NCBI GenBank assembly: GCA_937943625.1
Contig: CALEAD010000011.1
Span: 1 to 56,060, forward strand
Reading direction: 5' to 3'
Length of the DNA stretch: 56,060 bases
DNA from: an uncultured Anaerolineae bacterium
GTDB taxonomy: Bacteria > Chloroflexota > Anaerolineae > Promineifilales > Promineifilaceae
Below, one piece after another: positions 7,827 to 15,676 of the stretch. The stretch's first letter is position 1. Each line of letters begins with the position of its first letter. Both the position numbers and the translations under genes were made by a program. The notes below the pieces were generated by a model. It had not been told where the DNA came from, did no database searches, and saw only the letters and a program-made list of their open reading frames with translations.

Positions 7827-8777
7827 GTGTGTCTGAACGAGCAATATGATGGCCTGGTGATTAAGGCGCTAAGCGGGTTCTATACGGTGCGCACGGCCGT
7901 TGGCGACATCGTCTCTATTTTGCCTGGACGCCTGAAGAAGGCGTGGCGCGAAACAGACATTGTGGCAGTCGGTGACCGGGTAACCATTTCTGTCGCCGAT
8001 GATGGAACCGGTATCATCGAAAGTGTGGCGCCACGCAAATCTGCCCTGGCGCGCGCCAGACCAGCCCCCGGGGCGCGGGCACTGGCTTCCGACCGGGAGC
8101 AGGTGCTGGTGGCTAATCCTGACCAGTTGGTTTTTGTCTTTGCCGTGCGCGCCCCGGAGCCAAACCTGCGCAAGCTGGACCGCTTTTTGGTGGTGGCAGA
8201 GATGAATGGGCTAACGGCCGTTGTCTGCGCCAACAAAGTAGACCTGACCGGGATAGAGCGGGCGCAGGCGCTCTTTCAACGCTATGCAGACATTGGCTAC
8301 CGCGTAATTTACACCAGCGCGCACACCGGCCAGGGCATCGAGGAGCTGCGCCAATGTTTGCTGGGCAAGCTCTCAGTGCTGACCGGCTCCTCTGGCGTGG
8401 GCAAATCGAGTCTGCTAAATGCGCTACAGCCAGGGCTGGGCTTGCAGGTGCGCGAAGTGAGCCAGGCAACGGGCAAGGGGATGCACACCACGCGCCATGC
8501 CGAACTGTTTCCCCTGGATGGCGGCGGCTACGTGGCGGATACGCCCGGCATTCGTGCCCTGGCGCTCTTTAACCTGGAACCGGGCGAGGTGGACGCCTAT
8601 TTTCGTGAGATTGCGCCGCTGGTGGCACATTGCCGCTTTAGCGATTGTACGCATAAACATGAACCGGGCTGCGCCGTGCGTGCGGCAGTGAAAAAGGGGC
8701 AAATTCACCCCAGCCGCTATGACAGCTACTTGCGTTTGCGCGCTGAACATGAAAAACTAGATGAAGCGCTGCATTGA
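7827..8777 (+). CDS. rsgA: Ribosome small-subunit-dependent GTPase RsgA
   Basis: RsgA is a circularly permuted GTPase that checks late 30S maturation. The order is an N-terminal OB fold (to about residue 70), G4 NKVD (136-139), G1 GSSGVGKSS (187-195), G3 DTPG, then a zinc knuckle with C269, C274, H276 and C282. Length is normal (~316 aa). The start is uncertain. A strong GGAGG at 7821-7825 is followed by GTG at 7827, which is too close, and by CTG at 7833 at ideal spacing. The in-frame TTG at 7791 is inside a repeat. No ATG fits before the conserved YDGLVIKALSGFY segment. A lipoprotein gene follows after 15 nt. Confidence 0.93.
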   Translation: MCLNEQYDGLVIKALSGFYTVRTAVGDIVSILPGRLKKAWRETDIVAVGDRVTISVADDGTGIIESVAPRKSALARARPAPGARALASDREQVLVANPDQLVFVFAVRAPEPNLRKLDRFLVVAEMNGLTAVVCANKVDLTGIERAQALFQRYADIGYRVIYTSAHTGQGIEELRQCLLGKLSVLTGSSGVGKSSLLNALQPGLGLQVREVSQATGKGMHTTRHAELFPLDGGGYVADTPGIRALALFNLEPGEVDAYFREIAPLVAHCRFSDCTHKHEPGCAVRAAVKKGQIHPSRYDSYLRLRAEHEKLDEALH

Positions 8778-8792
8778 GGATGTAAACTTGCC

Positions 8793-9734
8793 ATGGGTAA
8801 AGCAATGAGATTCATCCTTCATCTTCCATCCCTCATCCTTCTCTTGCTCCTTTTGCCGGGGTGTGGGGAAAGTGACACGGCCGTTTTCTTGCCAAACGCC
8901 AGCACCGGCATTCCTGTAGCGGCCGAGTTTGCCGCTTACTATGAGGCACACGGTGGCGCGCGCGTTTTTGGCCAACCCATTACGGCCGCATTTCGCCCCC
9001 AGCCAGACGCCCCTTTGGTGCAATACTTTCAGACGATGCGCCTGGACTATGACGGCCAGGTGCGCCCCTACCCGCTGGGTGTGTGGGCTTTTCCCGGCAT
9101 GGCGCAGTTGGAACCAGCCCCCGTAAGCGAAAACGGCCGTGTGCGCATTGTGCCCGGCTCTCCCTACCCGATCCAGGATGAATTTCTTGTCTTTTACGAA
9201 ACGTACAACGGGGCACAGCTTCTGGGCAAGCCCCTCTCCCCGCAGGTGAACGAAGGAGGGCTGCGCGTACAATACTTCGAGAACGCGCGTCTGGAGTGGC
9301 GGCCAGAACTGCCGCAGGCGCAGCGCGTGCAGGTAAGCATTTTGGCGCAAAATCACTTTGATGCGGAGATGGCCTTTACCTATCGCCGCGAAGTGGCCCG
9401 CCCCATTTCTTCAGCAGGCATTACGGCCGTGCAGGTGACGGCAGCAGTGCGCTATCCGGTTCTGTACACGGGGGAAAAGCAAGTACTCTCTGCCATGGCG
9501 CAAACCGGCGATGGCCGTCCCGTTTCGGACATTCGTCTGACTGCCACGTTGCTGTTTGACGATGAGCAGATAGACCTGGAAATGGGCATTACCGATGATA
9601 GCGGCCGGGCGCAACTGGCGCTTGACCTGGGCGCGATTCCCCCCGGCAAAGAAGTGCAGGTGCGCGTAACGGCCGTGCGCAGCGATGGCCAGGAAGTGGG
9701 ACGACACACGCTGGTTTTTCGCACCTGGTGGTAA
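8793..9734 (+). CDS. Lipoprotein with paired FGxP/VQYF modules and an Ig-like C-terminal domain
   Basis: This 313-residue protein has a lipoprotein signal ending in LLPGC, with C24 as the lipidated residue. Two tandem modules follow, each with an aromatic helix (FAAYYEAHGG / FLVFYETYNG), an FGQPIT or LGKPLS turn, and VQYFxxxRLxxx (about residues 45-85 and 130-175). The last ~100 residues (VTAAVRYPVLYTGEKQ onward) look like an Ig-like beta-sandwich of the big-1/invasin type. I have seen such paired modules in Chloroflexota surface proteins, but I do not know a function. It probably sits on the outer face of the membrane. An alternative ATG at 8805 would remove only four residues. It is probably cotranscribed with rsgA. 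Confidence 0.75.
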   Translation: MGKAMRFILHLPSLILLLLLLPGCGESDTAVFLPNASTGIPVAAEFAAYYEAHGGARVFGQPITAAFRPQPDAPLVQYFQTMRLDYDGQVRPYPLGVWAFPGMAQLEPAPVSENGRVRIVPGSPYPIQDEFLVFYETYNGAQLLGKPLSPQVNEGGLRVQYFENARLEWRPELPQAQRVQVSILAQNHFDAEMAFTYRREVARPISSAGITAVQVTAAVRYPVLYTGEKQVLSAMAQTGDGRPVSDIRLTATLLFDDEQIDLEMGITDDSGRAQLALDLGAIPPGKEVQVRVTAVRSDGQEVGRHTLVFRTWW

Positions 9735-9785
9735 CTTCCCCCGCGTGCGCTCTCTCCTTTTCCGTTACCAACCCGATGCGCGCCA

Positions 9786-10496
9786 TCAAGAACGGCCGTA
9801 AACCGGCACAGCCGCTCCCGTCACCGCACGCGCCGCATCAGAAGCCAGGAATAAAATCACGTCTGCCAGCGCCTCTGGCGCCACCCACTTGCTAAAATCC
9901 GCTTTCGGCATCTCCGCGCGGTTTTGCGGCGTATCAATCGTGCCCGGCAAAATGCAGTTCACATTAATGCCCGCGTCTTTCAGCTCCGCGGCCATGCTTT
10001 CCGTCAGGCGAATGACGGCGCTTTTAGAAACCACGTAAGGGGCCATTTTGGCCTTGCCCTCTAGCGCCGCCCGCGCCGCTACGCTGACAATTTTACCGTT
10101 GCCCTGCGCCAGCATGTGGGGGATGACGGCGCGGCTCATGTAAAAGACCGACCGTGCATTCAGGTTAAGCATAAATTCCCAGGTGTCGCTGCTGGTCTCG
10201 TGCACGGGCGGCCCCATGGTGAATCCTCCGGCCACGTTCACCAGCACGTCAATGCGGCCAAACTGTTGGATGACCTGCGTGACGAGGTGGGCAACGGCCG
10301 TTTCCTGAAACAAATCCACCTCGGCCAGCAAACAGCGCTCGCCGCGCCAGGCCGCAAAGACTTCTGCCAGCGCCACTGCATTGCGGTCAGCCAACGCCAG
10401 CCGCGCCCCCGTTGCCCAAAACGCCTGTGCGGTAGCGCGACCCAGGTTGCCAGCCGCACCGGTAATCAGTACCACCTGGTTGGTTAAATCACCCAT
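9786..10496 (-). CDS. SDR-family oxidoreductase
   Basis: This 236-residue short-chain dehydrogenase has the NAD(P)-binding TGAAGNLG motif at 12-19, the NVAG strand at 87-90, and Y154/K158 of the YxxxK active site (YVVSK). The usual catalytic serine appears to be replaced: the strand reads IVSVAARAAL, so the serine position aligns with A140 or A141 and the nearest serine is S138. An acidic residue after the second beta strand (ADRN) suggests NAD rather than NADP preference. The gene stands alone, divergent from the Lon-like protease. The substrate is unknown. Confidence 0.85.
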   Translation of the reverse strand: MGDLTNQVVLITGAAGNLGRATAQAFWATGARLALADRNAVALAEVFAAWRGERCLLAEVDLFQETAVAHLVTQVIQQFGRIDVLVNVAGGFTMGPPVHETSSDTWEFMLNLNARSVFYMSRAVIPHMLAQGNGKIVSVAARAALEGKAKMAPYVVSKSAVIRLTESMAAELKDAGINVNCILPGTIDTPQNRAEMPKADFSKWVAPEALADVILFLASDAARAVTGAAVPVYGRS

Positions 10497-10651
10497 GTTA
10501 ATCTCCCTTCAGGCTTCGTAGTTACCCCTAGATTATGGACAACCTCGCCAGAAGTCAAGGCTTTCAGGTTTGCCATCATGCCGGGCAAAGAGTAACATAC
10601 CCAATTCTAATGACATCTTTGCCTGGCGAGCGGCCAGGCGCCGAGGAAACC

Positions 10652-13057
10652 ATGCCCATACAACCACTACCGCCAGAAAAGCTGCGCTACACCTGTGACC
10701 CAGACCTTTTTACCTTTCAAACCAGTGCAGAACTATCGCCCACCAATGCCATCATTGGCCAGACGCGCGCCCTGCGCGCCATTGAATTTGGCATCAACAT
10801 TCGCAGCGAAGGATATCACATCTTTGTCATGGGGCCGGTCGGCACGGGGCGCGCCACTGTCATTGAGCGCCACCTGCAAGCGCGCGCCCGCATGCAAGAA
10901 TCTCCGCCAGACTGGGTATACGTGCACAACTTTCAAACGCCACACCAGCCGCGCGCCATTATGTTGCCTTCCGGTGAGGCGTATGCCTTTCAGGCGCACA
11001 TGAGCCGCCTGATTGCCAATATCAGCCACGACTTGCCACAGGTCTTCGACGCCGAGGTGTATCAGCAGGCAATTGCCAGCGTGCGCCAGCAGTTTGAAGT
11101 GGAGCAGCAGGCGCTGCTAGAAGCACTGAGTCAGGAGGCAGCAGCGCACCATTTTGGCCTGTTGAATACGCCAACTGGCCTGATGATGGTTCCCATGCGC
11201 GACGGCAAACCGATTGCTGCCGAAGTGTTGCAGCAACTGAGTACGGGAGAGCGCCTGGCGTTGCAAAGGCAACAGGTTCAGCTAGACGAAGCGCTGGAAG
11301 AGGTGTTGCAGCAGATTCGTCAGGCAGAAACGGCCGCGCGCCAGCAAGTGCGTCGGATAGACCGCGACGTAACCGAGGCGGCCATTCAGCATTACTTTGC
11401 CGAACTGCGCGAGCAGTACGAAGAGCACAGCGAAGTGTTGCTCTATCTGGAAGAGGTGCGCCAGGATGTGCTGAGCCAGATTGATGATTTTGTGCCCCCG
11501 GATGACGCCGAGGAGCGCGACATTGACCTGCGCCGCTATGAGGTGAACGTCTTTGTCAGCAATGGCAAAGATCCAGGTGCGCCGGTGGTGGTGGAGCAGA
11601 ATCCAACCTTTCACAACCTGTTTGGCCGCATTGAGTACGAAATGCAGTCGGGTGTGGTGCTGACGCACTTTAACAACATTCAGGCAGGTAGCATTCACCG
11701 CGCCAATGGCGGCTATCTGATTATTGACGTGGCCGATTTGTTGCAGCAGGGACACGAGACCTGGGAAGCGCTGAAACGGGCGCTGAAGAGCGGCCAGGTG
11801 CGCACGCAGCTTAATGCCACGATGGATGGTAACCAGGTGCTGGCAAAATCGCTTGTGCCGGAACCGATTCCGCTGCGCCTGAAAGTGGTGCTAGTAGGCA
11901 GTCCGGGGATGTATTACATGTTGTATGAGCAGGATGAAGATTTCCGTGAATTGTTTAAGGTGCGCGCGGACTTTGACGTAGTGATGCCGCGCACGCCGGA
12001 AAATCTGCAAGCCTACGCCACGTTCGTGGCCACGCGCTGCCACGTGGAAGGATTACGGCCGTTTGACCGTACGGCCGTTGCTAGAGTGATTGAATTTGGC
12101 GCCTGGCTGGCGGGCCATCAGCAACGCCTGACGACGCGCTTTGGCGCCGTGGCTGATCTGCTGCGCGAGGCAAACTTCTGGGCCGGGCAGAACGGCCGTG
12201 ACATCGTTACCGCCGCCGACGTGCAAACCGCGCTGGCCGAGCGCACCTATCGCGCCAACCGCGTTGAAGAAGAGATGCGCAACGAAGTGCTGGAGGGGCT
12301 TATCTTTATCGCCACCGAAGGCAGTGTGGTGGGACAGGTGAACGGGCTGTCTGTGGTGGACACGGGCGAGCACGCCTTTGGGCATCCGGGGCGCATTACC
12401 GCGCGTACCTACATGGGCGAAGCCGGTGTCGTGCACATTGAGCGCGAAACGGAGATGTCTGGCCCCATTCACCAGAAAGGTGTTTACACCCTGGTAGGCT
12501 ACCTGGGTGGAACCTACGCACAGCGCCAGCCCCTTACCCTTTCCGCCAGCCTGACGTTTGAGCAAAACTATGGCGGCGTGGAAGGGGACAGCGCTTCCTC
12601 AGCGGAGTTGTACGCCCTGCTCTCCAGCCTCAGCGGGCTGCCACTGCACCAGGGGCGCGCGGCTACCGGCTCCGTCAATCAGCGTGGCGAGATTCAGCCT
12701 ATTGGCGGCGTGAACGAGAAAATAGAGGGCTTTTTTCGCCTGTGCCAGATGCGTGGATTTACCGGCGAACAAGGAGTGCTGATTCCTGCCAGCAACGTGC
12801 CTCATTTGATGTTGCCAGACGACATCATTCAAGCCGTGGCTGCCGGGCAGTTTCACATTTGGGCGGTGAAAACCATTGATGAGGGCATGGAGCTGCTTAC
12901 AGGCGTGCCTGCCGGCACGGTGCAGGCCGATGGCTTTTACCCGGCCGGAACTGTGCACGAGGCGGTGCGGCAGCGGTTGCTGGCGTTGGCGCGCGAGCTA
13001 AAGTCGTTTGGCGATGGGGGTGATGAGGGGCAAAGTGAGGAGGAGCAAGATAAGTGA
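10652..13057 (+). CDS. Lon-related ATP-dependent protease (AAA + S16 domain)
   Basis: This 801-residue soluble protein belongs to the Lon-related family (COG1067 type). The AAA region begins with MGPVGTGRATV, a Walker A with Arg in place of Lys, which I recall as usual in this family. A long charged coiled-coil insert follows (about residues 140-290), then HRANGGYLIIDVADLL as the Walker B region. The C-terminal S16 protease domain carries catalytic S647 (GDSASSA) and K690 (GGVNEKIEGF). Their 43-residue spacing equals that of S679/K722 in E. coli Lon. A transmembrane segment typical of LonB is absent. I chose ATG 10652 (GAGGA 5 nt upstream); upstream in-frame starts at 10535 and 10610 encode unconserved sequence. 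Role: cytosolic protein quality control. Confidence 0.9.
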   Translation: MPIQPLPPEKLRYTCDPDLFTFQTSAELSPTNAIIGQTRALRAIEFGINIRSEGYHIFVMGPVGTGRATVIERHLQARARMQESPPDWVYVHNFQTPHQPRAIMLPSGEAYAFQAHMSRLIANISHDLPQVFDAEVYQQAIASVRQQFEVEQQALLEALSQEAAAHHFGLLNTPTGLMMVPMRDGKPIAAEVLQQLSTGERLALQRQQVQLDEALEEVLQQIRQAETAARQQVRRIDRDVTEAAIQHYFAELREQYEEHSEVLLYLEEVRQDVLSQIDDFVPPDDAEERDIDLRRYEVNVFVSNGKDPGAPVVVEQNPTFHNLFGRIEYEMQSGVVLTHFNNIQAGSIHRANGGYLIIDVADLLQQGHETWEALKRALKSGQVRTQLNATMDGNQVLAKSLVPEPIPLRLKVVLVGSPGMYYMLYEQDEDFRELFKVRADFDVVMPRTPENLQAYATFVATRCHVEGLRPFDRTAVARVIEFGAWLAGHQQRLTTRFGAVADLLREANFWAGQNGRDIVTAADVQTALAERTYRANRVEEEMRNEVLEGLIFIATEGSVVGQVNGLSVVDTGEHAFGHPGRITARTYMGEAGVVHIERETEMSGPIHQKGVYTLVGYLGGTYAQRQPLTLSASLTFEQNYGGVEGDSASSAELYALLSSLSGLPLHQGRAATGSVNQRGEIQPIGGVNEKIEGFFRLCQMRGFTGEQGVLIPASNVPHLMLPDDIIQAVAAGQFHIWAVKTIDEGMELLTGVPAGTVQADGFYPAGTVHEAVRQRLLALARELKSFGDGGDEGQSEEEQDK

Positions 13058-13082
13058 GCGGTAAACGGCCGTAAAGGGTTGG

Positions 13083-13637
13083 CTACCGGTTTTGCGCCAG
13101 CCACAAATCTAGCTGCCAGAGCGCAATGAGGGTTTTGCCGTCTTGAATACGGCCGTCTCGCGCCATTGCTTGCGCTTCTGCCAACAGGATTGGCATGACG
13201 CTGATCTCTTCGTCTGCGTCTGCAGGTAGAGGGTCGGCTTCCAGCCCCGTTGCCAGGTAGAGGTGCATCAGCTCGTTAGAAATGCCGGGTGCAGGCCAAA
13301 AGGTGGCCAGCAACTGAAGTGAGGTGGCGCGATAACCCGTCTCTTCGCGCAGTTCCCGCTGTGCACAGGCTAGCCAATCCTCCTCCCAACCGCGCGTGCC
13401 CGCCGGCAGCTCCCAGATGGTTTGCTGCAGCGCCAGCCGATATTGGCGCAATAGCAACAGCTGCGGCCCCTGTGGCGTCTGCTGCAAGGGAATGAGCACA
13501 ACTGCGCCGGGGTGATGCACAAAGGCGCGCTCATTGACCTGGCCATCCGGTAACGTTTCCCGAACAACGCGCAACTGCCAGGAACGGCCGTGCCAGGCCA
13601 CGCGCCAGGGTAATGTTGCGTCACTCATTAAGGGCAT
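13083..13637 (-). CDS. Nudix hydrolase, ADP-ribose pyrophosphatase type
   Basis: This ~184-residue protein contains a complete Nudix box: a Gly, five residues, E, seven residues, then RELREETGY (around residues 78-100). Its context (VVREHPGAVVLIP-like strand, RQYRLALQQTIWELPAG) is typical of NUDT5/ADP-ribose pyrophosphatases, which cleave nucleoside-diphosphate sugars. Starts at 13637 and 13628 are both ATG, but neither has a clear Shine-Dalgarno. The in-frame TTG at 13706 lies beyond a GATTGG-type repeat and is unlikely. It converges with the Lon-like gene with a 25-bp gap. Substrate identity is inferred only from family resemblance. Confidence 0.88.
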   Translation of the reverse strand: MPLMSDATLPWRVAWHGRSWQLRVVRETLPDGQVNERAFVHHPGAVVLIPLQQTPQGPQLLLLRQYRLALQQTIWELPAGTRGWEEDWLACAQRELREETGYRATSLQLLATFWPAPGISNELMHLYLATGLEADPLPADADEEISVMPILLAEAQAMARDGRIQDGKTLIALWQLDLWLAQNR

Positions 13638-13640
13638 GGG

Positions 13641-13697
13641 GGGAGATTGAAGGTTGGGAGATTGGAGATTAGAGATTGAACCGGTCTCTAATCTCCA
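13641..13697. repeat. GATTGG-type intergenic repeat
   Basis: Iterated GAGATTGGAGATTAGAGATTG is followed by TCTCTAATCTCC, making an imperfect inverted repeat between the Nudix and LysM genes. It is the same family as 7343-7393. Confidence 0.65.
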
Positions 13698-13717
13698 GGT
13701 CTTCAACTTTCTGCCAT

Positions 13718-14224
13718 TTAAGGCGTCGGTGGGATGCGAATTTCCTGCCCAACCTGAATGCTGTTGGGGTTGGTAATGCCATTATAAGCGGCCAGTTCCT
13801 GATAGGTGAAGCCATATTGCAGGCCAATGCGAAAGAGATTTTCGCCCGCTTTGACAATATGGATCCGCTCACCGGTGGTGGGTGCAGGGGGGGCGCTGCT
13901 GTCGCCCGTGCCCGTTTCTGCAGAAGCAGGCGCCTCTTGCGTAGGCTCGCCTGGAGGAGCAGTCGTTTCGCCTCCTGGCACAGCTGTGCTGCTGTCAACA
14001 GGGGCGCTGTCTGTGCCATCGCCGCCCGGGGCCGGATATGGCGATGGCGGCGCGGGCTGCACCTCTGGTGGTGTGGTGGGAATCGTCAGTATTGGCGGCT
14101 GCTGTTCACTTGGCGCCATGGGGGCCTCTTGGCTTTCTTGGGCGCCAGGAACCGGGCGTTCGCAGGCGGAAAGAGCAAGCGCCAGGATGAGAACGAGAAT
14201 CAACCATTTCAGACTGTTTTTCAT
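13718..14224 (-). CDS. LysM-domain lipoprotein
   Basis: This 168-residue lipoprotein has a signal peptide ending LALSAC (C21). A long Pro/Thr/Ser-rich linker follows (about 25-115). One C-terminal LysM domain (IHIVKAGENLFRIGLQYGFTYQELAAYNGI, about 120-165) should bind peptidoglycan or another N-acetylglucosamine polymer. The ATG at 14224 has AGGAG 8 nt upstream; a longer in-frame reading to 14296 adds unconserved residues. The gene is transcribed divergently from the GT4 gene across a 315-bp regulatory region. It has no partner enzyme domain, so it is likely an anchor or scaffold at the cell wall. Confidence 0.85.
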   Translation of the reverse strand: MKNSLKWLILVLILALALSACERPVPGAQESQEAPMAPSEQQPPILTIPTTPPEVQPAPPSPYPAPGGDGTDSAPVDSSTAVPGGETTAPPGEPTQEAPASAETGTGDSSAPPAPTTGERIHIVKAGENLFRIGLQYGFTYQELAAYNGITNPNSIQVGQEIRIPPTP

Positions 14225-14369
14225 GTGGGTCACTCCTGAGTTGTGTGGGCTTTTGTGCCTGGCGTTTATGCCGCGTTGCCGGGTTGGCACGCGCAATCGG
14301 CATCGGTAGTCCGTAATCTGTCGCCGCGAGGGCGTCTTCTCTGGAACATGCCAGTGGGGAACGGGTCAT

Positions 14370-14382
14370 GTAACCAGGTTAC
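14370..14382. promoter_or_regulatory. 13-bp palindrome, candidate operator
   Basis: GTAACC-A-GGTTAC is a perfect dyad in the middle of the divergent intergenic region. No adjacent regulator gene suggests which protein would bind. Confidence 0.3.
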
Positions 14383-14415
14383 GGACAGTGCGATTGTTGG
14401 GTTTGCCAGCAGGCG

Positions 14416-14443
14416 GCTAAACATAAGTATTTGCTAAACATAA
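14416..14443. promoter_or_regulatory. Tandem GCTAAACATAA direct repeats, candidate binding sites
   Basis: Two identical 11-mers start 17 bp apart, about 90 bp upstream of the GT4 promoter. Spaced direct repeats of this kind often bind response regulators or dimeric activators. This is inference from arrangement only. Confidence 0.3.
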
Positions 14444-14505
14444 TGCAGTCTATCATATGCGAAAAACTCAGTCAAGCATGGGAAATCTGGCCGCACCGGG
14501 TGGGT

Positions 14506-14533
14506 TTGTGAAAGCTGGCAGGTCTCATATAAT
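14506..14533 (+). promoter_or_regulatory. Promoter of the GT4 gene, candidate leaderless start
   Basis: TTGTGA (14506-14511), a 16-bp spacer and TATAAT (14528-14533) place transcription initiation at about 14539-14540, which is the A of the ATG at 14540. There is no room for a Shine-Dalgarno, so the mRNA would be leaderless. Confidence 0.6.
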
Positions 14534-14539
14534 GGACGC

Positions 14540-15676
14540 ATGAGGAATACGGCTGTTTCTACATCGTGCATTGGCATCAACGCTCATTTGTTGGCGGCTG
14601 AGCCCGGCTATCGCCGTGCCGGTATTCATCAATACATTTACCAGGTATTGTGCCATTTACCGCCCCAGTATGAGTATGTGGTGTTTACGCAGTATCGTGA
14701 GCGGCTGGGCGGGCCAACGCTGCGCGCCGTCCCCAGCCGCTGGCCCACCCAGCGGCGATTGGTGCGCATCTTGTGGGAGCAGGCAGCCTGGCCGCTACTG
14801 GCGTGGCAGCAGCGCGTAGATTTGCTGCACAGCATGGCGTTTGTGCTGCCGGCCATGCTACCCGTGCCTGCCGTTGTGACTGTGTATGACCTTAGCTTCA
14901 TGTACTACCCGCACAGCTTTCCCCGCTTACAGCGGTGGTATCTGCGCTGGCAAACGGCACAGGCGTGCCACCGCGCACGGCGCATTATTGTCATTTCGCA
15001 GGCAAGCGGGCAAGACGTGCAGCGTTTTTTTGGCGTGCCGCCACAGCGCATAGACGTGATTATGCCAGGAGTAGATGAGATGTATGCGCCGCCGGCGCCG
15101 CAAGCTGTGGCCGCCTTTCGCCAGCGCCGCCAATTACCGCCGCGTTTTGTGCTGCACGTGGGCACGTTGCAACCGCGCAAGAACATTCCGCTGCTGCTAG
15201 AGGCGTTTGCGCGCCTGCCACTGTCGCAGATGCATCTTGTGCTGGTGGGGGGCAAGGGGTGGCTGTATGAGGAGATTTTTGCCCGCGTGGCGGCGCTGGG
15301 GCTACAAGAGCGGGTGCATTTTGCCGGATATGTGCCGGATGCGGAGCTGCCGCTGTGGTATGGAGCAGCGGAACTGTTGGCGCTGCCTTCGTTGTACGAA
15401 GGATTTGGTCTGCCCCTGGTAGAGGCCATGGCATGTGGTTGTCCGGTGCTGGCGACTAACGCCTCTTCGTTGCCGCAGGCGGTGGGTGAGGCGGGGCTAC
15501 TGTTGCCGCCAGATGATGCTGAGGCATGGGCGGAGGGGATGACGGCCGTTCTGCAAGATGCCGCGCTACGGGCTACAATGGTAGCAAAAGGGCTGGTCCA
15601 GGCACAGCAATTTTCCTGGGAGCGCGCGGGGGTGGAAACGGCCGTTTCTTACCAACGCGCCTTGCAAGCACCATGA
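14540..15676 (+). CDS. Glycosyltransferase family 4
   Basis: This 378-residue GT-B enzyme transfers a sugar from a nucleotide-sugar donor, probably during exopolysaccharide or O-antigen-like repeat-unit assembly. The donor-binding half has HVGTLQPRKNIPLLLEAF, the VHFAGYVPDAELPLWYGAA strand, and the EX7E-type PSLYEGFGLPLVEAMACG motif. The N-terminal half opens with IGINAHLL soon after the start, so the ATG at 14540 is well placed. Translation seems leaderless. The stop overlaps the start of the following sugar-phosphate transferase (ATGA), so the two are coupled. Acceptor and sugar are unknown. Confidence 0.9.
   Translation: MRNTAVSTSCIGINAHLLAAEPGYRRAGIHQYIYQVLCHLPPQYEYVVFTQYRERLGGPTLRAVPSRWPTQRRLVRILWEQAAWPLLAWQQRVDLLHSMAFVLPAMLPVPAVVTVYDLSFMYYPHSFPRLQRWYLRWQTAQACHRARRIIVISQASGQDVQRFFGVPPQRIDVIMPGVDEMYAPPAPQAVAAFRQRRQLPPRFVLHVGTLQPRKNIPLLLEAFARLPLSQMHLVLVGGKGWLYEEIFARVAALGLQERVHFAGYVPDAELPLWYGAAELLALPSLYEGFGLPLVEAMACGCPVLATNASSLPQAVGEAGLLLPPDDAEAWAEGMTAVLQDAALRATMVAKGLVQAQQFSWERAGVETAVSYQRALQAP

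Larger units (their letters stand above)
14225..14539. other. Divergent regulatory region (LysM lipoprotein / GT4)
   Basis: This 315-bp non-coding stretch contains a GTAACC-a-GGTTAC palindrome at 14370-14382, two 11-bp direct repeats GCTAAACATAA (14416-14426 and 14433-14443) one and a half helical turns apart, and a promoter abutting the GT4 start. No gene is visible. Confidence 0.55.
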
